A DNA stretch of 64,000 bases from Microcaldota archaeon (lineage in GTDB: Archaea > Micrarchaeota > Micrarchaeia > Micrarchaeales > Micrarchaeaceae). Below are positions 1 through 8,106 of the stretch, one piece after another; positions within the stretch are counted from its first letter, which is position 1; each line of letters opens with the position of its first letter. The notes beneath the pieces were generated by a model, which saw only the letters and a list, made by a program, of their open reading frames with translations, searched no databases and was not told where the DNA came from. The position numbers and the translations under genes are program-made. Where the stretch lies: assembly GCA_021822165.1 (NCBI GenBank), contig JAKARM010000003.1, positions 1 through 64,000 of the forward strand, read 5' to 3'.

Positions 1-23
1 AGGACAGGAAGGCTGACGAAGCG

Positions 24-2714
24 TCAGCATTCGTTTAATATTGTTATGTTTTGGGAATATGAATCGGCTGTCTGGCCAGGAGGGACGCCCACGCCAAAAT
101 ATATGTTGTTGGAACTTGATGGCGGCAAGTATATCTCAGTATTCGAGGAAACCGGAAGAAGCTGGTTGCCTATCAGGGAACCAGATGTTGAAGGATTCCA
201 TAATGTGTTGGCCACATAGAAAGTGTTCGAGGAGGAGGTGCCAATCCAGTTTCCGCCGTACGCATACATATAGCCCCCGGCGGATCCCCCATTAGAATCG
301 ATTATCTCGTTGGATGTTGGCATGTCCGCATTCGGGTTTATATTGCCGAAATCTATCGAATTTGTGCTTAATGATATGGTGCATGATGGCTGCGTGAATG
401 TGATAGCCGTAGTATTGCCTGCGACGACGGAGCCGCTTGCAGGGCTAGGGACATAGACGCTGCCGCTTACCACTTGGTTTGCGACAGTGAAGGCATAGGA
501 TCCAGGCACGTTTAAAAACAGCACAGTGTTTGTAGAGCTGCTGTTCAATACGGAATTATAAATGACATTCCATGTTGTCGAGGCTGGCAATCCGGTCTCT
601 GTAAACAGGCTTGCAGGGATGATCGTGATAGGAGGAGTTGTCCACGAATAGGTCAACACGTTTCCATTCCCCCCTGCACCACCTGCGCCGCCATTACGTT
701 TGTTTACCGTTGTACCGACCCCCCCTGCACCACCTGCACCGCCTGCAAAATTATAAGTTCCGGAGGTATAGCCGCCAGGCCCGTAAGCGAGAAGGATGAT
801 TCCGCCGCCGCCTCCCCCTCCCCCGCCGCCGCCACGTTTGCCAGTAACCCCGGCAGCACCGGCGCCGCCTGATGCGACTATATTGCCGGCTATGATTTCA
901 TTCGCCTGTATATATATCCCGAACGAGCTTGCCCCGCCATTACCCCCAGAGTATGTAGGATATCCAGCCCCACCGCCACCGCCAGAAGCGGCGGCGATAT
1001 AGTTTTGGAAACCGCCCGTATACCATGTAATGATATTGGCGTTATCCAAAACCGCAGGGGATGAAGGAGTGCTGCCAGAGGAACCTGGATCACCCGGGGC
1101 TTTACTTACATCAAGACCGCCTGCACCTCCTGCAACCAAGGTATTACCACCAGGACCACCAGGAGCACCATTATTACCGGCTCCAGCACTGCCACCACCA
1201 CCCCCTCCGCCGCCGGAACCCCCGTAAGAAGAAGGATTATTCGCACCGACTGCCCCGGAGATGGTATTGACAGTGCTCCCGGCACCGCCTGCCAGATAAT
1301 CCCCTGCCTGCAACAGCCCGTCATTCGTAATGGTATTGATACAGAGGATGTTGAAACCGTTGGTTGTCAGCGCAACCCCCGAGTCGACTGTGAGATTCCC
1401 GCAGACCACATCGCTGCCCAGCTGCGTGTTTGCGGAATAGACCAGGTTGTTGTAGTTCGGGGAGACATAGACAACCGGGTCCAGGCTTGAATAGTTGGCA
1501 TTGCCCGAAGTGTCGAACGTGATTTTTATCATTTCATTTACAGGAATGCTACTGGGATTAAAAGTCTTTGAAATGCCCTGTGCATTTATGGAGCCGCTCC
1601 CGATGCTACTTGGCAATATATTGTAGGCAAGATTGGTGATATCTACACTGTAGGTAAAATCGGCGATATTGTTAGGGAGGAGGGCACTGCTTATCCCTAT
1701 CGGCAGGCTGTACGCCCCGTTTTTTATGTCGTTACGGGGGACCTGCACGAACACGTCTCCGTACTGCGGGTCGGTATAGGTTTTGCCATATACTGTTATC
1801 GATAAGTTAGGGATTGCCTTTACCACATGCACATGATATAGGGAATAGGTACTGCCGTTGAATAAAACGTAATAGCGGTTCGTATTGGCAGGGACGTTGA
1901 CGCCGTTGCTTTCGATAATGCCGTAAGGCACGTTTTCCGAGATGTTGATTGTGACGCGGTGGAGAACCGGCGTGACATTGAAAAATGGTTCTGTGTTTAA
2001 TTGGCTGTTGTTTAAAAAGGAGGAGTTGGTTAGTATGATTGACAAATTAGGCTCATTTGTAGTAGGTACCGTTGGGTAGGGCGAAGGAGAAGGGATGTTA
2101 GCCGTTGCGAAATTCGCCGTTATTACGACATTGCCGCTTATATTTACAAAGGTATTGGCGGCGGTAGCATTTGAAAATATCGCGTTGGCGCCTTCTGCAG
2201 TCCAGTTTGAGAAAACGAAACCCGGCCCGACGACGGCATTAACAGGATAATCGCCGTTTGGAATCGTGTTCGATGCCCCGTTAGGATACGAGGTGCCGTT
2301 CAGAAACACGCCGCCTTCTGCGCCGTTATGGGCGAAAACCACATTGCTTACCGCATCATATTCCCCTGTGAGGATCCCGTTCCCCGTTATGGTCGCTATC
2401 GCATTGGGCAAGGAAGGGGAAGAGAGGGATATATTGGTGGTTGCCGTCCATCCGGCGAAGGCGAAACCCGGTACGGCCGTCGCGTTTACAGAATAGTTTG
2501 CCTCCGCGGCCAATAACGTGTTGCTTACAAATAGCGTGTTGCTTGCATATGATATGCCGTTGAACGTCAATACGTTCGCCGTTATTTGAGTATTGGCATT
2601 CAGGACATTGGCATACAAGGTAACGCTGTATGCGGCGGGATTCGCTACGGGGAATAGCGCTATCGACAACATCGCCCATGCCACGAACTGCGTTATCCTA
2701 TCCATACCAACCAC
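24..2714 (-). CDS. Large secreted/surface protein with InlB-like repeats and a Gly-rich low-complexity region
   Basis: 896-aa ORF; hydrophobic N-terminus (MLSIALFPVANPAAYS); two FxxWTA...ITANF repeats resembling divergent InlB B-repeats; long GGGGG tracts; Asn/Ser/Thr-rich. Confidence 0.75.
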   Translation of the reverse strand: MVGMDRITQFVAWAMLSIALFPVANPAAYSVTLYANVLNANTQITANVLTFNGISYASNTLFVSNTLLAAEANYSVNATAVPGFAFAGWTATTNISLSSPSLPNAIATITGNGILTGEYDAVSNVVFAHNGAEGGVFLNGTSYPNGASNTIPNGDYPVNAVVGPGFVFSNWTAEGANAIFSNATAANTFVNISGNVVITANFATANIPSPSPYPTVPTTNEPNLSIILTNSSFLNNSQLNTEPFFNVTPVLHRVTINISENVPYGIIESNGVNVPANTNRYYVLFNGSTYSLYHVHVVKAIPNLSITVYGKTYTDPQYGDVFVQVPRNDIKNGAYSLPIGISSALLPNNIADFTYSVDITNLAYNILPSSIGSGSINAQGISKTFNPSSIPVNEMIKITFDTSGNANYSSLDPVVYVSPNYNNLVYSANTQLGSDVVCGNLTVDSGVALTTNGFNILCINTITNDGLLQAGDYLAGGAGSTVNTISGAVGANNPSSYGGSGGGGGGGGSAGAGNNGAPGGPGGNTLVAGGAGGLDVSKAPGDPGSSGSTPSSPAVLDNANIITWYTGGFQNYIAAASGGGGGAGYPTYSGGNGGASSFGIYIQANEIIAGNIVASGGAGAAGVTGKRGGGGGGGGGGGIILLAYGPGGYTSGTYNFAGGAGGAGGVGTTVNKRNGGAGGAGGNGNVLTYSWTTPPITIIPASLFTETGLPASTTWNVIYNSVLNSSSTNTVLFLNVPGSYAFTVANQVVSGSVYVPSPASGSVVAGNTTAITFTQPSCTISLSTNSIDFGNINPNADMPTSNEIIDSNGGSAGGYMYAYGGNWIGTSSSNTFYVANTLWNPSTSGSLIGNQLLPVSSNTEIYLPPSSSNNIYFGVGVPPGQTADSYSQNITILNEC

Positions 2715-2747
2715 GAAAGATCGAAACGCGACATTGTTGTCCCATGT

Positions 2748-3515
2748 TTAACGCACCAGCAATTCCCTGATAAAACGCAACACCCCGCGCCTCCTGGTCG
2801 CATGCATTTTGGGTGGGGGGGCAATGGAGGGAATCATCTGGATTACAGACTTCGAGAACTTGCTCCTTTTGTTCAGCAATAGGGCGGGGATATGCTCCGC
2901 TATACTGATAGGCACGATCTCGTCTTCAGGGATGAAACCTGCCGCTTTCCCAGGAAACATCCTCTTGATCTCACCGGGATGTATTTCATAGCCCCTGTCG
3001 CGGACCCTGTTGACCACGATGAAGTTCTTCACACCTGCCTTATCGTAATCCAATGACATGCGCATGGCGCTCACGCAGCTGGGCATGTCCGGAGTGGTGA
3101 TTATGATCACTTCGTCAAAATAGGTCACGATGCCCATATTGTAGTACCCCGGCTGGGTGTCCACTATTATGAAGTCGTAGGGCATCTTGCGCATTGAAGA
3201 GATCATGCGGTAAGCCTCCTCTTTTGTCACTACGAAGGGCTTTGCGCCTATTACCCCATTTACGACATGGACTCCGGATGGCGCATGGACGGAAATCACC
3301 TCGTTGAAGGAGGCTTTCGACTGTGCGACGTTTTTGAACCCGCTGGCCGATTTCGTCATGCCTAGGTGAAAGCCGATGGAAGGGTTTGTAGAATCCGCAT
3401 CTATGAGCAGGACATCGTGCCCGGCGGACTGCAGGGCAAGCGCAAGGTTTACCGCGAATGTGGTCTTGCCCACGCCACCCTTTTGGGAGGATATCCGTAT
3501 TATGCAGGGAGCCAT
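2748..3515 (-). CDS. MinD/ParA-family ATPase
   Basis: Deviant Walker A SSQKGGVGKTT; LLIDADSTNPS; FIIVDTQPG. Start codon directly abuts the upstream stop codon. Confidence 0.9.
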   Translation of the reverse strand: MAPCIIRISSQKGGVGKTTFAVNLALALQSAGHDVLLIDADSTNPSIGFHLGMTKSASGFKNVAQSKASFNEVISVHAPSGVHVVNGVIGAKPFVVTKEEAYRMISSMRKMPYDFIIVDTQPGYYNMGIVTYFDEVIIITTPDMPSCVSAMRMSLDYDKAGVKNFIVVNRVRDRGYEIHPGEIKRMFPGKAAGFIPEDEIVPISIAEHIPALLLNKRSKFSKSVIQMIPSIAPPPKMHATRRRGVLRFIRELLVR

Positions 3516-5570
3516 CTACTCGCCACGCCGCATGTGCTCCTCGGATTCTCGGAATTCATGCAATACCCTTTTGTTATGCTTAGCTCTAGAAAGGTTCTTG
3601 ATTATTACTGCCGCGAATGCGATTGCGATTATTGCGATAAGAAGCGCTTCCACATAGCGCTGCGCTGTTCCGGACAAGGTGATGTTCTGCCGGGGCGCCG
3701 TCTTGTTTTGGGATACTGCAGTGGAAGGAGGGGGAGATACCGGAGGGAGGGGCAAGACGATCATCGGGATGGAATAGGTATCGTTAATTCCGATTCCGTG
3801 AACTTTGAGGAACAACATGTATGTCCCGCTCGTACGCACGCCGGAGATGTTGAATTCCGGATTCATTCCCATGTTCGGATAGCTATGGAAACTCTCCGAC
3901 GGGTATTCGACAGGCACACTGGAGGGGGCGAGGAGCGTGAATGTGATGTTTTCAGGGTTGGGCCCGACATACATTGCTATTACGGATATCGTACCCGACC
4001 TGTTCACATATAAGGTAGGGGCATCGACGTCTATTATATTCAGGGTGCTTTGCGAGGCTTGTGATGGTTTTGCGAAGGTCATCGCTGATGATTGAAGATA
4101 GTTCGGAATCGCTATATTTGATATTGTATAGTAGACAAGATAGGTCTTGGCTGGAGGTATATCGGGGATATCCCATTGCAAGAGGTAATTCTTCTCGGAA
4201 ACGGTTATGTTCCCTTTCGACCCGGACAGGGTTATATCGCTGCTGTTTTTTACCGTCATAAGAGGCAAAAGGAGAGAGACGGTTGAATTGAAGATGGGGG
4301 AGTTATAGGGATTTACTACCTTAATCTGACCAGACGCCGATTTGGACCTGTTCAGAAGCACCACATTATTGAACAACATAGGGTAAGGCCTGGATTCGTT
4401 CCTGATAGATATCTCGAAGGGGATGCGCCCTGTTGAGGGTATGGAACCCGGAGACACATATGTGATATTCAGGGGAATTACATAGTCGCCCTCTTCGACC
4501 GTGCTGCCGGCCGATGCGAGGATGTCCTCCTGAACCCCTTGATGGCCCAAGAGGTACAGGTTTGGAGATAATGAGGAAAGGGTGATATTATCGATTGCAT
4601 AATTGCTCATGTTGACCCACATAGGGGCATCGCCGTTGTTGTAGAGCGCCAGAGGCAGGATATCGGACGAGCCATTCGCCATCGTGGAGAGGAGGGGGAA
4701 AACCGTGATCGAGATGTTCCCGATAGGGGTGGAGGGCAAGATGACGTGCACATGCGTATTCGGCGGAGGGGGTAATTGAGGTTGGGATACCGTATAGGGG
4801 ACCGAGAAATTAGGGGAGGATATAGGAGCGGATATGTAAAGGTAATTGCCTGAACGATAGGTGCTGTTATAAATGACATTGCCGTTTATCGTGTAGCTTC
4901 CGGTGGTTGGGGCGATCCCTGGCAGTGTAAGATAAATGCTTTCGTTGGATGCCGGCAATATCGGAGATAAGGCATATGAAAAATTCGCGACAGGGCCAGA
5001 TGGGCCGGATACGTACAGGCGGAGGATTGTGTCGTTTGAGGAGAGGCTGCCGTTGTTCGACACTACGAGTGAAAGGGAGATGTGCGAGCCGGCGAGGATA
5101 GGCTCCTGTACGAAGCTCGAGGATATAGAGAGGTTTGCATCGGTCATTATCTGGGTCTCCGCCACGGTATGGTTTCTGAAACCGGAATCCCGGAAGGACG
5201 CATTCAGGTAATATACCCCAGGGGCAAGTCCGGAGGTGTTGAACGCGACGTCGTTGCTCGCAGCGACCTGGTTGCTGGTGTATAATATGTTCCCGGAGAT
5301 GTTGGATAGGCTTACTGCCCCGAAAAGATTAGGGATGTTGCAATTGATACCGGATACGGAGTAATTCGCATATGCACGCTGGGGGCGGATATAGAGAGGA
5401 GAGGTGTTGAGGCCCACCTTGAAAGGGCAGGTGACAGTTATCGATGCCGAGACGTTCGAACTTGCAGAATTGGAGAAAACAACAGCAGGGAACAAAACGA
5501 CCAGGCAGAAAATCGATAAGTATATTGGTAAATTTTTGTCCTTGTACACCAACCCACCACTAAACTCCAT
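3516..5570 (-). CDS. Membrane-anchored surface protein with CARDB-like/Ig-like repeats
   Basis: 684 aa; N-terminal signal/TM, Asn/Ser-rich ectodomain, C-terminal TM (ALLIAIIAIAFAAVIIKNL) and basic tail. Confidence 0.75.
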   Translation of the reverse strand: MEFSGGLVYKDKNLPIYLSIFCLVVLFPAVVFSNSASSNVSASITVTCPFKVGLNTSPLYIRPQRAYANYSVSGINCNIPNLFGAVSLSNISGNILYTSNQVAASNDVAFNTSGLAPGVYYLNASFRDSGFRNHTVAETQIMTDANLSISSSFVQEPILAGSHISLSLVVSNNGSLSSNDTILRLYVSGPSGPVANFSYALSPILPASNESIYLTLPGIAPTTGSYTINGNVIYNSTYRSGNYLYISAPISSPNFSVPYTVSQPQLPPPPNTHVHVILPSTPIGNISITVFPLLSTMANGSSDILPLALYNNGDAPMWVNMSNYAIDNITLSSLSPNLYLLGHQGVQEDILASAGSTVEEGDYVIPLNITYVSPGSIPSTGRIPFEISIRNESRPYPMLFNNVVLLNRSKSASGQIKVVNPYNSPIFNSTVSLLLPLMTVKNSSDITLSGSKGNITVSEKNYLLQWDIPDIPPAKTYLVYYTISNIAIPNYLQSSAMTFAKPSQASQSTLNIIDVDAPTLYVNRSGTISVIAMYVGPNPENITFTLLAPSSVPVEYPSESFHSYPNMGMNPEFNISGVRTSGTYMLFLKVHGIGINDTYSIPMIVLPLPPVSPPPSTAVSQNKTAPRQNITLSGTAQRYVEALLIAIIAIAFAAVIIKNLSRAKHNKRVLHEFRESEEHMRRGE

Positions 5571-5900
5571 GAATTGATATGTTGCGCTTTAGTTAAATAT
5601 CTTTATATCCCCCTGTCGGAAACCCCCGCAGACCGACGGGTATTGGAAGTGGCTGTTTCCGGATCCGAACGGCATAGATATGCGCATGCCAAGGGGAAGC
5701 CGGCAGCCCTGGCGGGAGGATTGCAAACCGAAACTCCCGGAAAACCGCCATAACCATAAAGGGGCCGGCCCGGGGAAATCGCAAGGGAGAGTGCGGCGGT
5801 ATGTTTATTTTCCGGAAAACCGCCACAGGCTATGCCGGGAAGGAAACACTAATAACGTTAGGGGAAAAAGAGAGCTGTGGAATATCCAGGGAATGGGGGC

Positions 5901-6953
5901 ATGAGCAGAAAACGGGGCGAGGGTGAAAGGGGAAGGGATGGGCGGCAAGCCCTAAGGGAACCGAAGCCCGGAAGAATTGGGCAGGGAAACAGGTACCGGA
6001 AATTCCAATCAGGGGGATTGCAGGGGTTAACCGTATACAATCCGGCGGAAGCCCCGAAACGCGGGAAAGTGGGGATCCTTGCGGAAACAAGCTACTCCAG
6101 ATACACCATCCTTTTCGGAAAGCGCCTCATACAGGGGACTGCAAAGACTGGCGAGCAGAAATCCGCGTTGAACCAGCTTGCAGTCGGCGACAATGTTCTG
6201 TTTGAATTATCGGGACGGGATCCAACCGTATTAGGCATCGTGGCGCGCCGGTCCAGGCTGGCTAGGCTGCGCGCAAGCGATCCAGGGGCCGCCATGCCGG
6301 GAGCGAGGGAGCACGTCATTGCGGCGAATATAGACATTGCGGTGATCGTCGCCTCCGTGAGCAGGCCGGCTTTCAGGCCAGGGCTGGTCGACAGGTACAT
6401 GGTGATATGCCAGTACGGAAACGTGAAGCCGCTGTTATGCATGACCAAAATGGATTTGGCGCCCCTCCCCGACCTATCGGCGTACAGGGATACGGACCTT
6501 CCTATCGTTGCGGTCTCGAACAAGACCGGCGAAGGCATCGATGGGCTCCTCTCCCTCCTAAAGGGAAAATGCTGCGTCTTTGTAGGCCATAGCGGGGTTG
6601 GAAAGTCTTCCCTGATAAATAGCATAATAGGGAACCGAGACATCGAGGTCGGGAATGTTGGGGCAAAGACAGGGAGGGGGAAACATACGACATCCACCAC
6701 CTCCCTTCACGTCATAGGCGGGTCGACGTTCCTCATCGACACTCCAGGGATCCGTTCGCTCGGGCTCTGGAACATAGATGCCGGTTCCCTGCGCCTCTAT
6801 TTTCCGGAATTCCAGGGATTTGCCGGTGGCTGCGAGTTTAAGGACTGCAGCCATTCGCACGAACCTAAATGCGCAGTCAAGGAGGCGGTCAGGAGGGGAG
6901 AGATAACGGAAGGGAGGTATGATGCCTATATCCGCTTATTAACGAAGAGGTAA
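5901..6953 (+). CDS. rsgA: Ribosome small-subunit-dependent GTPase A (RsgA/YjeQ-like circularly permuted GTPase)
   Basis: Circular G-motif order: TKMD (G4), VGHSGVGKSSLIN (G1), TGRGKHTTS, LIDTPG (G3), then Cys/His zinc site GGCEFKDCSHSHEPKC. ORF opens at 5877; the internal ATG at 5901 is an alternative start. Confidence 0.88.
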   Translation: MSRKRGEGERGRDGRQALREPKPGRIGQGNRYRKFQSGGLQGLTVYNPAEAPKRGKVGILAETSYSRYTILFGKRLIQGTAKTGEQKSALNQLAVGDNVLFELSGRDPTVLGIVARRSRLARLRASDPGAAMPGAREHVIAANIDIAVIVASVSRPAFRPGLVDRYMVICQYGNVKPLLCMTKMDLAPLPDLSAYRDTDLPIVAVSNKTGEGIDGLLSLLKGKCCVFVGHSGVGKSSLINSIIGNRDIEVGNVGAKTGRGKHTTSTTSLHVIGGSTFLIDTPGIRSLGLWNIDAGSLRLYFPEFQGFAGGCEFKDCSHSHEPKCAVKEAVRRGEITEGRYDAYIRLLTKR

Positions 6954-7150
6954 AATCGTCACTGCAGAGCTTTAGAAATACTGGCAAAACAAAAGGCACG
7001 CTGCGCACAACGAAGCACGACTATAAAGAATTTGAGAAATACCTGAATACGTCAATATTTTACATTATTCCAATACACCAGCCATATTGAAACAGGTATA
7101 TCTGCCACTTCCCAAAAAAGCCAATATTTAATATCTTATAATCTCCAGAA

Positions 7151-7780
7151 TTGATTATGGAAATCAAGTTCTCCAAAAATGCCATAATTCTCGACCAGAA
7201 GGAACTTACCGCCCTGGACAAATTAGTAATCAAATTCACCAAGGCAATGGGCGATGTTGATTACGTAATAGTAAGTGGATACATAGCGATATTTTTTGGC
7301 AGGATAAGAGGCACTGAAGACATTGATATACTACTAAATAAAATGGACATAAAGGAAATCGGAGAATTACATGGAAGACTTCTCAAAAACAATTTTTATC
7401 CCGTAAACAACGTAGAAGATGCCAAAGATGCGTACGAGCTCCTTTCTGGGGGATCATCCTTAAGATACGCCGAAAATGGGACATGGGCGCCTAACTTCGA
7501 ATTGAAGTTCGTTAAAAAGCCTCTCGACAGGCATACAATAGATAACAAAATGGAAGTTACATTCGATACTAAATATTCTATGTACATATCCCCTATAGAA
7601 TTACAGGTTGCATTCAAGCTGTGGTTAGGTAGCGATAAGGATTACGAAGATGCCCGGTACCTTTATAATATTTTTAGAGGATATATGGATATCAAAAAAT
7701 TAAGCGGATTCATAACAGAACTCCATGTAAAGAAAGGGGTTGTTGACAGGATACTTGGCGGATTAGATGAAACGAAATAG
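7151..7780 (+). CDS. Nucleotidyltransferase-fold protein (AbiEii/MNT-like)
   Basis: VSGYIAIFFGRIRGTEDIDIL resembles the G-G/S...D-x-D nucleotidyltransferase signature; AT-richer than its surroundings. Confidence 0.55.
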   Translation: MIMEIKFSKNAIILDQKELTALDKLVIKFTKAMGDVDYVIVSGYIAIFFGRIRGTEDIDILLNKMDIKEIGELHGRLLKNNFYPVNNVEDAKDAYELLSGGSSLRYAENGTWAPNFELKFVKKPLDRHTIDNKMEVTFDTKYSMYISPIELQVAFKLWLGSDKDYEDARYLYNIFRGYMDIKKLSGFITELHVKKGVVDRILGGLDETK

Positions 7781-7955
7781 CCTCCTTACAGGGCTGAAAG
7801 AGGCAAAGGAGCTTAATCTAAGGAACAACTTGGAGTACATAGATGCATATTCCAAGTATGTAATGAACACAGGCAACAGGACATGGAGCAGAGGGCAGAA
7901 AAGATTCTTGGATATCCTATACAGTAGAAAAAGGAGGCGGTTCTCGAAGAGCTGA
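7767..7955 (+). CDS. Small basic protein, translationally coupled to the nucleotidyltransferase
   Basis: 62 aa, rich in Lys/Arg; overlaps the 3' end of the preceding CDS by 14 nt. Confidence 0.5.
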   Translation: MKRNSLLTGLKEAKELNLRNNLEYIDAYSKYVMNTGNRTWSRGQKRFLDILYSRKRRRFSKS

Positions 7956-7961
7956 GAACCG
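7938..7961 (+). terminator. Perfect 8-bp stem hairpin at the end of the nucleotidyltransferase pair
   Basis: CGGTTCTC-GAAGAGCT-GAGAACCG. No T-tract, so the terminator role is inferred. Confidence 0.4.
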
Positions 7962-8106
7962 GTAGGGATCCTTTGCGGGATACGGTGATTAAATGACGCA
8001 GGGGGTCCCCGATCGTTTACTGGCGGGGGATGCCACAAAACTCCGCAGTGAATTTGCATCATCCCGGGCGTCAGCCACGCCCCGGAAGGAAGAACATGGC
8101 ACCATG

